Source: Acidobacteriota bacterium
GTDB lineage: Bacteria > Acidobacteriota > Aminicenantia > UBA2199
Direction: 5' to 3'
Length of the DNA stretch: 36,428 nucleotides
NCBI GenBank assembly: GCA_022711715.1
Contig: JAKLEC010000013.1
Coordinates: forward strand, 1 to 36,428
Positions 28,931 to 36,428 of this stretch are shown one piece after another. Under the pieces are notes generated by a model. It had not been told where the DNA came from. It was given only the letters and a program-made list of their open reading frames with translations, and did no database searches. How positions within the stretch are numbered: position 1 is the stretch's first letter; each line of letters starts with the position of its first letter. The translations under genes and the position numbers were made by a program.

Positions 28931-30422
28931 CGAAGCGGATGGCCACGGCGACGTCGGAATCCCGCCACATTTCGAGCCGCTCGCGGCCGCCGTCATCCCT
29001 GGCGTCGGCGCCCAGGCTGTACAGGGTCGCGGTGCCCCAGCCGTAGCGGAACGGCCGGCCGCTGAAGGGATCGGGCGCGGCGGCATCCAGCAGCCGCTTC
29101 AGCTCCGTCACGCCCAGCCCGCCGCCCCGCTCCCAGGCCAGGCGCGCCATGGCCAGCAGGCGCGTCAGTTCATAGCGCGCCCGCGTCTCGTGGCCGCGCA
29201 GGGCATAATGGCGGACCACCGGCCAGGTATAGGGAACGGAGGAGCGCGCCATCATCTTGCCCAGGGGATTGCGTAGCCACCACAGGGGCGCATGCCTCCC
29301 GCTCCCCGGCACGCCGCGCAGCTGCGGCCGGTCGGCCGCCCCCGCCTGCCAGGGCGGGATCGCCTCCAGGCGGCCGACGTCGTCCCAGAAGCCGCGCATC
29401 AACGCAGTGGTCTCGTTCTCCTGCAGGAGGAAGGCGGCCAGGGCATGGACGGCGCTGAAGACCCCCGCGCCGGAGATGGCCACGAACCGCTCCAGGGCGA
29501 AAAAGGAGGCCGGCTGGCGGAAGAAGTCCTTGAGCAGCATGGGATCGACGATGCGCTCGCGCTTGCTGCGGCCGACCGCCGCCTGGAAACTCCGCAGCTG
29601 GAAGTCCCGCGCCGCGGCCGTGCCGAAGGCGGCGACCGGGCGCTCGGGCAGCCGCGCGAAGACCCGCCGCGCCAGTCCCGGCGGGCACTCACTCCGGTTC
29701 AGCAGGGCGGCCAGCGAGCGCAGCGCCAGCTCGACCATGGCCCGGCCCAGGGCATTGGTGCGGATGGCGCGCGCCCCGGACAGCAGGCGCAGCCCGGCAT
29801 CGAGCTCGTCCAGCAGGGCGTCCGCCGCTTCCGGCCAGCGGCCGTCCAGGGCCGCCAGCACGGCGGAAGCGGAGTGCTGCTTGGCGGCGAAGGTAGCCAG
29901 CTGCAGGCTGCGGGGCGGGCAGTCCCAGTTCAGGGGGGTGAAGTCGCTCAGGGCGCCGGCGCCAAGGAGGCGGCGGAAACGCGACAGCAGCGGCGCGAAG
30001 CGCAGCCCGAGTTCGCCGATGCGCTCGCGCTGCGCGGCGAATTGCCCCCCGAGCTCCGCCGCCGATTCCTGCGGAAACAGGAAATTGGCCCCCTGCCAGT
30101 GACGGGCGGCGGCGGCGCTCAGCTGGGCCAGCCATTGGCCGTAGGGGGAACGGACGAGGCGTGGGGATGGCCGGGCGCGGATGGCGAACAGCTCGACCAC
30201 GCGCTGACGGTACTCCGGCGACAACGGGTCGGTCTCGGGCGGCTCGGCGAATCCCCAGACCAGGAAGAACAGGTTCCCCGGCTCCAGGTTCGCTTCCAGC
30301 GCCGGGGCTTCGTCCCCCCCGGGAGCGGCCGGCGCCGGCTTGGCGTCGAAGAGGTTGAGGCCCAGGAAGAAAAGGACGAACAGCAGCGCCGCGGCGACCG
30401 AGGCAAGAAAGAAGCGCCTCAT
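28914..30422 (-). CDS. membrane-anchored or exported protein, function unknown
   Basis: This is a 502-residue protein with an N-terminal hydrophobic segment (FLASVAAALLFVLFFLGLNLF) after two arginines. A Pro/Ala-rich linker and a mainly helical, Ala/Leu/Arg-rich exported part follow. No cysteine lipobox and no family motif are recognised. It begins 13 nt after the DUF72 gene, so it is probably the last gene of a histidine kinase-DUF72-orf operon. Its last residues (VNRDS) are read from the heptamer hairpin at its 3' end, where the third unit stops translation. Confidence 0.75.
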   Translation of the reverse strand: MRRFFLASVAAALLFVLFFLGLNLFDAKPAPAAPGGDEAPALEANLEPGNLFFLVWGFAEPPETDPLSPEYRQRVVELFAIRARPSPRLVRSPYGQWLAQLSAAAARHWQGANFLFPQESAAELGGQFAAQRERIGELGLRFAPLLSRFRRLLGAGALSDFTPLNWDCPPRSLQLATFAAKQHSASAVLAALDGRWPEAADALLDELDAGLRLLSGARAIRTNALGRAMVELALRSLAALLNRSECPPGLARRVFARLPERPVAAFGTAAARDFQLRSFQAAVGRSKRERIVDPMLLKDFFRQPASFFALERFVAISGAGVFSAVHALAAFLLQENETTALMRGFWDDVGRLEAIPPWQAGAADRPQLRGVPGSGRHAPLWWLRNPLGKMMARSSVPYTWPVVRHYALRGHETRARYELTRLLAMARLAWERGGGLGVTELKRLLDAAAPDPFSGRPFRYGWGTATLYSLGADARDDGGRERLEMWRDSDVAVAIRFVNRDS

Positions 30423-30435
30423 GACCGCGGCCGGG

Positions 30436-31257
30436 CTAGTGGGCCTGCCCCATGGGGCGGCGGCGGAGCAGGATCTCCTTGAGCTGCAGCAGGTTCTTCA
30501 CCGCCGCTCCCTTGTAATGGTTGTTCCCCGACACGAACACCTTCCGTGCCTGTTCGCGCAGGCGGGCCACCACCTCGCCCAGCCGGCTCAGCTCGGCGGC
30601 GGAATAGGAATAATCGTAGCGCGCGTCGCGCCCCTGGCCGGAAAACCAGTCGCGGGCGTTGCGGCCGTGCAGCCTCAGGTAGGCGGTCTCCGGGCTGGTG
30701 GCCAGGGCGGTCAGGCCGAGCGAGCGCGAGACCTGCGGCTGGTCGATGTTGGCCCAGATCCAGCCGTTGCCGCGGAAGCGGTCGACTACCTCCTCCTCGA
30801 GCCAGTCCTGGTGGCGGAACTCCACGGCCAGCGGCCAGGGGCGGAAAAGCGCAGCCAGCTCGCCGACATAGGCCAGGTGGTCGGGCTGGAGGTGGAAGGA
30901 ATAGGGGAACTGGGCCAGCAGGCCGGCCAGCTTGCCGGCCTCCTCCAGGGGGCGCAGGCCGTCGCGGAAGGACTCGGCCACGGCCCGGTCCAGGCGCAGC
31001 TCGTGGGTGAACGACTGGTGGATCTTCACCCAGAAGCGGAATCCGGGAAAGGCCGCCGTCTTCACGGCCCAGCCGTGGGCCATCTTCGCCGTGGGGACGC
31101 GGTAGAAGCTGGAATTGACCTCGATGAACTCGAAGCGCTCGGCCAGGAACGCCAGCGGCTCGAAGCCCCGCGGCACCGGCTCGGGATAGACCGTCCCGCG
31201 CCAGTCGGCGTAGCTCCAGCCGGCGGTGCCGAAATGGACGCCCTCAGGGCTTTCCAT
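30436..31257 (-). CDS. DUF72 (YecE-like) family protein
   Basis: This is a 273-residue TIM-barrel-like DUF72 protein with typical motifs: FGTAGWSYADWRGTVYP at the start, FEFIEVNSSFYRVP near 45-58, FRFWVKIHQSFTHE near 75, LAVEFRHQDWL near 145, and YLRLHGRN near 190. The biochemical function of the family is not established. The start follows GAGG with 8-nt spacing and lies inside the last 14 bp of the histidine kinase gene, so the two are translationally coupled. Confidence 0.9.
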   Translation of the reverse strand: MESPEGVHFGTAGWSYADWRGTVYPEPVPRGFEPLAFLAERFEFIEVNSSFYRVPTAKMAHGWAVKTAAFPGFRFWVKIHQSFTHELRLDRAVAESFRDGLRPLEEAGKLAGLLAQFPYSFHLQPDHLAYVGELAALFRPWPLAVEFRHQDWLEEEVVDRFRGNGWIWANIDQPQVSRSLGLTALATSPETAYLRLHGRNARDWFSGQGRDARYDYSYSAAELSRLGEVVARLREQARKVFVSGNNHYKGAAVKNLLQLKEILLRRRPMGQAH

Positions 31258-33469
31258 CCAGGACCTCGCGCACCTTGGTTAGCAGGTCCCGCACCTGGTA
31301 GGGCTTCTGGATGAAGCCGCGCACCCCCAGGGCCATGATCTCGTTCACCTTTTCGTTCTGGCTGTAGCCCGTGGAGAACAGGACGCGCACCTGGGGGTCG
31401 ATCTCCTGGAGCTGCAGGAACGTTTCGCGGCCGCCCTGCCGGGGCATGACCATGTCCAGCAGCACCATCTGGGTGCGCCTGCGGTTCTTGCGGAACAGGG
31501 CCACCCCCTCGGCGCCGTCGGCGGCCAGGGAAACGCGGTAGCCGTAGCTGCCCAGGATATCGGCGGCCACCTGGCGGATGGCCTCCTCGTCGTCGATGAC
31601 CAGGATCTCCTCGTCGCCGCCGGCCAGCTCCCGCTCGGGGGCGCTCTCGACGGCCTCGGGCTTGCCGCTCAGGGGCAGGTAGATCTTGAAGGTCGATCCC
31701 TGGCCCGGCTCGCTGTAGACGTTGACGAAGCCGCCATGGTTCTTGACCACCCCGTAGACCATGGAGAGCCCCAGGCCGGTGCCCTTGCCCTTTTCCTTGG
31801 TGGTGAAGAAGGGCTCGAAGATCCGGCCCTTGACGGCGGGTTCCATGCCCACGCCGGTGTCGCTTACCGCCAGCACGGCGAACCATCCCGGCTTGGCGTC
31901 GGGCTGGTGGCGGGCGTCGCTCTCGCTCAGGCGGGCCACCGACGACTGGATGATCAGGCGGCCGCCGCCGGGCATGGCGTCGCGGGCGTTGACGCACAGG
32001 TTCATGAGCACCTGCTGGATCTGGCTGGCGTCGATCTCGACCGTGGGCAGGCTGCCGTCGAGATCGGTCTCGATGACGATCGACTTGTCGAAGGTGCCGG
32101 AGAGGATGCGCAGCGTCTCGCCGACGACGCCGTTCAGGCTGCAGGGGCGGAGGTCGTACTTGCCGCCGCGGGCGAAGGCCAGCAGTTGGGCGGTGAGCTC
32201 GGCGGCGCGGCGGGCGCTCTTCTCGATGGTGTCGACGGGACGGAAGAAGGGATGGTCGCCCTGGATGTTGGTCTTGAGCCACGAGGCATAGCCCAGGATG
32301 CCGCCCAGGATGTTGTTGAAGTCATGGGCGATGCCGCCGGCCAGCAGGCCGATGGACTCCATCTTCTGGGCCTGGATGAAGCGCTCCTCCAGCAGCTTGC
32401 GCTCGGAGATGTCGCGCACGTACTCGATCACCATGGTCGTCTCGCCGTCGGCGTCGGCGAGGGGGAAGGAATGCAGTTCCAGCCAGCCGCTCTGGCCGCC
32501 GCCGCCCACCAGCGGCACGACGTCCACCTGCGGGCTGCGCTCGCGCAGGGCGCGCAGCGTGGGGCAGACGCGGCAGGGCTCGCTGCGCCCATGGTAGGCC
32601 TGGAAGCACTTCTTGCCGGCCAGCGGCAGCTGGTGGGCATACAGGCGGTTCATGGCCTGGTTGACCTGCAGGATGTTCAGGTCGCCGTCCAGGACGCTGA
32701 TGCCGTCCTGGATGCCGTTGAACACCGCCTCCAGGAAGCGCTGGCTGTCGCGCAGCTCGCGCTCGGCCTGCTTGCGCCACAGGGCGTCGGCGATGTGCTG
32801 CGACACGAAGATCAGGAGCTCGCGGTCGCGCTCGGAGTAATGGAAGTCCTCCTGGTAGCTCTGGATGACCAGCACGCCGAAGGTGCGCTCGCCGCGCTTC
32901 AGGGGCACGCCCAGCCACTCGCAGGACGGCGAGCCGATCAGGTCGACCAGCCCCTCGGCGGCCATCTGCTCGACCTGCTGGTCCGAGACCAGCAGCGGCT
33001 GGCCGCTGCGCAGGACATACTCGGTCAGGCCGCGGCCCAGCTTCTGCGGCCCCGGCGGCGCGTCGAACTCGTCGATGAAGTAGGGGAAGCGGAGCACGTC
33101 CCCCTCCGGGTCGAGCAGGGCGATGTAGAAATTGCGCGCGTACAGCAGGGTGGAGACGATGCGGTGCACGGACGCGTAGAGCGAACCCAGGTCCTCGGCC
33201 TGGCTGGCCTTCCCGGCGATCTGGAAGAGGGCCGACTGCAGGAGCTCCGACTGGCGGCGCTCGTCGATCTCCTCCTCCAGCTGGCGGTTGGCCAGCTCCA
33301 GGGCCAGCGTGCGCTCGCTGACCAATTCTTCCAGCTGGTCGCGGTACAGGTTCAGCTCCGACTCGACCTTGTGCCGCTCGCCGCTCCGCGCCTGGCGCTC
33401 CGTTTTCGCGCCGGCGCCGGCCTGTTTCTGGGGCGTGCCGCCGTGCTTCTGGGATGCCGGTTTCTTCAT
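31244..33469 (-). CDS. GAF-PAS hybrid histidine kinase with C-terminal receiver
   Basis: This is a 741-residue soluble sensor kinase with no membrane segments. A basic N-terminus and coiled coil (about 30-85) precede a GAF domain (about 95-235). A PAS domain (about 245-375) contains a GRSEPCRVCPT cysteine pair. HisKA carries phospho-acceptor His382 in GGIAHDFNNILGG. A HATPase_c domain follows (NARDAMPGGG, DTGVGMEP, FEPFFTTKEKGKGTGLGLSMVYG), then a receiver with Asp672 in LLDMVMP. The ATG with GAGGTGG upstream is preferred to a TTG six codons earlier. With no transmembrane region it should sense a cytoplasmic signal. No output regulator is adjacent; the downstream partners are a DUF72 and an unknown exported protein. 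Confidence 0.93.
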   Translation of the reverse strand: MKKPASQKHGGTPQKQAGAGAKTERQARSGERHKVESELNLYRDQLEELVSERTLALELANRQLEEEIDERRQSELLQSALFQIAGKASQAEDLGSLYASVHRIVSTLLYARNFYIALLDPEGDVLRFPYFIDEFDAPPGPQKLGRGLTEYVLRSGQPLLVSDQQVEQMAAEGLVDLIGSPSCEWLGVPLKRGERTFGVLVIQSYQEDFHYSERDRELLIFVSQHIADALWRKQAERELRDSQRFLEAVFNGIQDGISVLDGDLNILQVNQAMNRLYAHQLPLAGKKCFQAYHGRSEPCRVCPTLRALRERSPQVDVVPLVGGGGQSGWLELHSFPLADADGETTMVIEYVRDISERKLLEERFIQAQKMESIGLLAGGIAHDFNNILGGILGYASWLKTNIQGDHPFFRPVDTIEKSARRAAELTAQLLAFARGGKYDLRPCSLNGVVGETLRILSGTFDKSIVIETDLDGSLPTVEIDASQIQQVLMNLCVNARDAMPGGGRLIIQSSVARLSESDARHQPDAKPGWFAVLAVSDTGVGMEPAVKGRIFEPFFTTKEKGKGTGLGLSMVYGVVKNHGGFVNVYSEPGQGSTFKIYLPLSGKPEAVESAPERELAGGDEEILVIDDEEAIRQVAADILGSYGYRVSLAADGAEGVALFRKNRRRTQMVLLDMVMPRQGGRETFLQLQEIDPQVRVLFSTGYSQNEKVNEIMALGVRGFIQKPYQVRDLLTKVREVLDGKP

Positions 33470-33492
33470 GCCACCTCGCAGGGTCAAGAGCG

Positions 33493-33521
33493 ATTATAAG
33501 AAAAACGAACGACAAATGCAA
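33493..33521 (-). promoter_or_regulatory. sigma70-type promoter of the histidine kinase operon
   Basis: On the minus strand TTGCAT (33516-33521) and TATAAT (33493-33498) are separated by 17 nt. The start point would be near 33486, 17 nt before the ATG. Confidence 0.7.
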
Positions 33522-33540
33522 AACAACAGGACGAATGCTC

Positions 33541-33756
33541 GTGACGCGTAACGCGTGACGCGTGACGAGAAACAACACTGACCGAACCTGGTTTGGGAGG
33601 ACATTCGCTGAAAAGCATTGATGATCGGAATTTTAATCAACCAGCTGCCTGGTATGCTGCGACGGCTCGCATGATTCGTCCAGGCTCTCCTTGAATCCTG
33701 ATCGAGCCGATCACTTCATTGCAGCTACTTGTCACGCGTCACGCGTTACGCGTCAC
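33541..33756. repeat. GTGACGC heptamer inverted pair with a 160-nt spacer
   Basis: The left arm (33541-33568) has GTGACGC, GTAACGC, GTGACGC, GTGACGA. The right arm (33729-33756) has four NYGTYAC units, the third GCGTTAC, followed by GATCG. Unlike the other copies it lies between two divergent gene starts. The spacer (33569-33728) is less GC-rich than the flanking genes and has no evident ORF. Confidence 0.85.
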
Positions 33757-33830
33757 GATCGTCCCACGCCAATCCTTTACTGTCTTGATACAATATGATA
33801 GAAAATGCACTTGCGCAAGGAGGATCTGCC

Positions 33831-34169
33831 ATGGTCGTGAAGCACTACGCCGACATAACGGCCGAGCCCGTGGCCACGCCAGGCGCCGAGAAGGTGTCCA
33901 TCCGCTGGCTGCTGGGCAAGGACTCGCCGGCCCCGCATTTCTGGCTGCGCCTCTTCGAGGTCCGACCCGGGGGCCATTCGCCCTACCACACCCATCCCTC
34001 CGAGCACGAGATCTTCGTGCTCGAGGGCAGCGGCCGCATCAACGCCAAGGGAGGCGGCCGTCCCCTCCAGCCCGGCTGCTTCGCCCTGGTGGAGCCGGGC
34101 GAGGAGCACCAGTTCGAGAACACCGGCGCCGTGCCGCTGAAGTTCCTCTGCCTGGTGCCGAAGGAGTAG
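33831..34169 (+). CDS. small cupin-domain protein
   Basis: This is a 112-residue single-domain cupin. Motif 1 reads GGHSPYHTHPSEHEIFVLEGSG, with metal-ligand His residues and Glu. Motif 2 reads PGCFALVEPGEEHQFEN, with the last His. It probably binds a divalent metal; the catalytic or sensing role cannot be specified. The ATG after AAGGAGGATC is the clear start. The gene ends exactly where the convergent DUF4342 gene ends, with no base between the two stop codons. Confidence 0.88.
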   Translation: MVVKHYADITAEPVATPGAEKVSIRWLLGKDSPAPHFWLRLFEVRPGGHSPYHTHPSEHEIFVLEGSGRINAKGGGRPLQPGCFALVEPGEEHQFENTGAVPLKFLCLVPKE

Positions 34170-34427
34170 TTATTCCATCTTCTCCACGACGATGGTCATG
34201 GAGGCCGCCAGGGCGGCGATGGCGCCGACCGCGGCCAGAACGGGCAGCAGCGCCGCCCCCACCACGCCCAGGGTCAGGGGGATCTCGATGAGGGTCTTGC
34301 CCTCCTCGTTCTTGAGGATGATGCGCCGGATGTTGCCCTCGCGGATCAGTTCCTTGACCTTCTCGACGACCTTGCCGCCGTCCAGCTTGAACTCCTCGCG
34401 CCGGCCGGAATCCCGTTGCTCGCTCAT
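34170..34427 (-). CDS. DUF4342 family protein
   Basis: This 85-residue protein has the family pattern GGKVVEKVKELIREGNIRRIILKNEEGKTLIEIPLTLGVVG, followed by a hydrophobic Ala/Val-rich segment (ALLPVLAAVGAIAALAASMTIVV) that may be membrane-associated. Function is unknown for the family. The ATG follows GGGAGGTG; a GTG two codons earlier is less likely. Its stop abuts the cupin stop. Confidence 0.85.
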   Translation of the reverse strand: MSEQRDSGRREEFKLDGGKVVEKVKELIREGNIRRIILKNEEGKTLIEIPLTLGVVGAALLPVLAAVGAIAALAASMTIVVEKME

Positions 34428-34495
34428 GGGCACCTCCCACAGGCCTTAAACGGAGGAACGGCAAAAAAGGTTCTTGCCGGAACGGATGAGCTCGG

Positions 34496-34663
34496 CGTAC
34501 GGCATACGGCGTACGGCATACGGTAACCGTACTGAAGCGTTTCTGTGAAGAAAGAAAGTATAGGCCGACTGTTGCTGCTGCTGAAAACCAGCCGGAAGGT
34601 TACATGCAGAGATCGGTTCAATGCCTTTGCCGTACGCCGTCGGCCTTGCGCCGTCCGCCGATC
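34496..34663. repeat. CGTACGG/GCCGTAC heptamer inverted pair
   Basis: The left arm (34496-34523) has four units alternating CGTACGG and CATACGG. The right arm (34629-34663) has five GCCGTAC-type units. The 105-nt spacer contains no gene and no T-box-like structure, although ileS follows. This family carries no stop codons, unlike the GTGACGC and AGTGAAA families. Confidence 0.8.
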
Positions 34664-34681
34664 TCATCTCCGCCGATCTCA

Positions 34682-34710
34682 TTGACTTATAGCCCGAAAT
34701 AGGCGACAAT
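34682..34710 (+). promoter_or_regulatory. sigma70-type promoter of ileS
   Basis: TTGACT and GACAAT are separated by 17 nt. The start point would be near 34717, leaving a leader of about 25 nt. Confidence 0.65.
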
Positions 34711-34741
34711 ATCCGCACACGCCAATCCCGGAGCCCGAACC

Positions 34742-36428
34742 ATGTCGGATAAGAAATTGGAATGGAAGGACACGCTCAACCTGCCACGCACCGACTTCGC
34801 CATGAAGGCCCAGCTCAGCCAAAAAGAGCCGGAGACGCTGAAGAAATGGGCCGCGGCCGGCATCTACGAGCGCATCCTGGAGAGCCGCGCCGGCTGCGCG
34901 CCCTATATCCTGCACGACGGGCCGCCTTACGCCAACGGCAACATCCACCTGGGCACGGCCATGAACAAGATCCTCAAGGACTTCGTGGTCAAGAGCCGCA
35001 CCATGGCCGGCCATTTCAGCCCCTACGTCCCCGGCTGGGACTGCCACGGGCTGCCCATCGAGCACAAGGTCGACCAGCAGCTGGGGGAGCGGAAAAAGGG
35101 CATGAGCCAGCTCGAGGTGCGCGAGGAGTGCCGGCGCTACGCCGAGCGCTTCCTCGACCTGCAGCGCGAGGACTTCAAGCGCCTGGGGGTCTTCGGCGAC
35201 TGGGAGCGGCCCTACACCACCCTGGACCACGAGTACGAGGCCACTGTCATCCGCTTCTTCAACTCCTTCGTGCGCAGCGGCAGCGTCTACCGCAAGAAGC
35301 GCCCGGTCTACTGGTGCCTCCACTGCCGCACCGCCCTGGCCGAGGCCGAGGTCGAGTACCACGACCATGCCTCGCCGTCGATCACGGTGAAGTTCCCCCT
35401 GCGCGAACTGCCGCCCATCCTGGCCGATCATTCCGGCCGCCCGGTGTCGGTGCTGATCTGGACCACCACTCCCTGGACCATCCCGGCCAACCTGGCCATC
35501 GCCGTCCACCCCGAGTTCGACTACTCCCTCTTCGAAATGGAGGGCGAGCGCTACATCGCCGCCACGGCGTTGCTGCCGGCCGTCGCCGCCCTCAACGGCA
35601 GCACCGTCAAAAAGCTGAAGGAGTTCAAGGGCCGCGAGCTGGACGGCCTGAAGGCGCGCCACCCGCTTTATGACCGCGACTCGCTGCTGATCACCACCGA
35701 CTATGTCCTGCTCGACCAGGGCACCGGCTGCGTGCACACGGCTCCGGGCCACGGCGAGGACGACTACCACGCCGGCATCGCCCGCGGCCTCGACATCTAT
35801 TCGCCGGTCGGTCCCGACGGCCGCTTCGACGAGACCGTCGGCGCCTACGCCGGGATGCCGGTCTTCCAGGCCAACGCCCGCATCGTCGCCGATCTCAAGG
35901 CCAACGGCAGCCTGCTGCACGCCGGGACCATCTCCCATTCCTATCCCCATTGCTGGCGCTGCAAAAACCCGGTCATCTACCGCGCCACCGCCCAATGGTT
36001 CATCGCCATGGACCGCGCCGAGCTGCGCGAGCGGGCCCTGAAGGCCATCCGCGGCGCCTCCTGGCTGCCGGCCTGGGGCCAGGAACGCATCGCCAGCATG
36101 ATCGCGGGCCGCCCCGACTGGTGCATCTCGCGCCAGCGCGACTGGGGCGTGCCGCTGCCCGCCTTCTTCTGTAAACAGTGCGGCGAGCCGCTGCTGGACG
36201 AGGCCGCGATCGCCAACGTGGAGAAGGCCTTCGCCGCCGAGGGCTCCAACTCCTGGTACCGCCGCGAGGCGTCCGAGTTCGTCCCCGCCGGCGCCGCCTG
36301 CCCCGCCTGCGGCGGGAGCGAGTTCGAGAAGGGGCGCGACATCCTCGACGTCTGGTTCGAGTCGGGCTCGTCGCACGGCATCCTGCAGCAGCGCCCGGGC
36401 CACCGCTGGCCCGCCGACATGTACCTCG
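34742..36428 (+). CDS. ileS: isoleucyl-tRNA synthetase, N-terminal part
   Basis: This cytoplasmic class I synthetase charges tRNA-Ile. The first 562 residues are visible. The start MSDKKLEWKDTLNLPRTDFAMKAQL is typical of bacterial IleRS. The HIGH-type motif is in HDGPPYANGNIHLG (near 57-70). The editing (CP1) domain includes WTTTPWTIPANLA and the GTGCVHTAPGHGEDD loop. ISRQRDWGVPLPAFFC and DVWFESGSSH follow. A zinc-binding-like CKQCGEP/CPACGG insertion sits in between. The KMSKS loop lies beyond the window. Confidence 0.97.
   Translation, partial: MSDKKLEWKDTLNLPRTDFAMKAQLSQKEPETLKKWAAAGIYERILESRAGCAPYILHDGPPYANGNIHLGTAMNKILKDFVVKSRTMAGHFSPYVPGWDCHGLPIEHKVDQQLGERKKGMSQLEVREECRRYAERFLDLQREDFKRLGVFGDWERPYTTLDHEYEATVIRFFNSFVRSGSVYRKKRPVYWCLHCRTALAEAEVEYHDHASPSITVKFPLRELPPILADHSGRPVSVLIWTTTPWTIPANLAIAVHPEFDYSLFEMEGERYIAATALLPAVAALNGSTVKKLKEFKGRELDGLKARHPLYDRDSLLITTDYVLLDQGTGCVHTAPGHGEDDYHAGIARGLDIYSPVGPDGRFDETVGAYAGMPVFQANARIVADLKANGSLLHAGTISHSYPHCWRCKNPVIYRATAQWFIAMDRAELRERALKAIRGASWLPAWGQERIASMIAGRPDWCISRQRDWGVPLPAFFCKQCGEPLLDEAAIANVEKAFAAEGSNSWYRREASEFVPAGAACPACGGSEFEKGRDILDVWFESGSSHGILQQRPGHRWPADMYL

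Noticed and set aside
34428-34741. T-box riboswitch upstream of ileS
   Set aside because: No T-box consensus (TGGNACCGCG-like), specifier stem or terminator is visible, and the predicted leader is only about 25 nt.
14013-34741. The repeat arrays as assembly or adapter artefacts
   Set aside because: Units differ by substitutions, families are diverse, arms are matched inverted partners, and real genes read into them in different frames, none of which fits a technical artefact. Long-read confirmation would still be decisive.
11741-36428. tRNA, rRNA or insertion-sequence transposase genes in the gaps
   Set aside because: No cloverleaf, rRNA core sequence or transposase-like reading frame was seen in any intergenic region.

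Overview
This is a GC-rich bacterial chromosomal window with no sign of phage, plasmid or insertion-sequence genes. The gene content points to a strict anaerobe: an [FeFe]-hydrogenase, a soluble molybdenum/tungsten formate dehydrogenase, NuoE/NuoF-type flavin diaphorase subunits and a rubrerythrin-like protein. My best guess is a lineage such as Acidobacteriota/Aminicenantes or a deltaproteobacterial-type anaerobe. That is inference only; no rRNA or marker phylogeny is available here.

Region 1 (1-11,900) is a hydrogen/formate/NAD(P)H locus read on the minus strand. A strong sigma70-type promoter (11,847-11,875) starts a tight operon: a DRTGG-domain protein, a NuoE-like subunit, a cysteine-less HndB-like protein, a 1024-residue fusion of a NuoF-like diaphorase to a GltD/NfnB-like FAD/NADPH oxidoreductase, a second NuoE, a second NuoF, and a cysteine-type formate dehydrogenase. 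Then comes a LysR-type regulator in the opposite orientation and, divergent from it, the [FeFe]-hydrogenase catalytic subunit, cut off by the window start. The hndABCD gene order of NADP-reducing hydrogenases is still visible, but a complete formate dehydrogenase module and the LysR gene now lie between hndC and hndD. The proteins probably equilibrate H2, formate, NADH, NADPH and ferredoxin. A 26-bp inverted repeat between the divergent lysR and hydA promoters is the likely LysR operator.

Region 2 (12,000-14,000) is a plus-strand operon: a desulforedoxin/ferritin-like protein, a second DRTGG protein and a CBS-pair/GHKL-ATPase protein. It looks like a redox-sensing or signalling satellite of the hydrogenase operon.

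Region 3 (14,000-36,428) holds mostly single housekeeping or exported-hydrolase genes: an M1-type and an M3-like metallopeptidase, a class I glutamine amidotransferase, a stand-alone AraC-type HTH protein, an exported cyclophilin, an S9 oligopeptidase, two GNAT acetyltransferases, an acyl-ACP thioesterase, mscL, a DUF72 protein, a GAF/PAS hybrid histidine kinase, a cupin, a DUF4342 protein and the start of ileS. The AraC-type gene has a very good sigma54 promoter preceded by three evenly spaced 17-bp palindromes.

The most unusual feature is what fills the gaps of regions 2 and 3. Nearly every intergenic space carries short tandem arrays, usually exactly four units of 7 nt (also 6 or 11 nt), often paired with the reverse-complement array 30-190 nt away. 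Several heptamer families contain TGA or TAA in every unit. Because 7 is not a multiple of 3, three units close all three reading frames. Seven genes on both strands actually end inside these arrays, so the arrays encode their last residues and stop codon. This behaves like a family of bidirectional, all-frame stop and hairpin elements and is the best candidate here for something undescribed.
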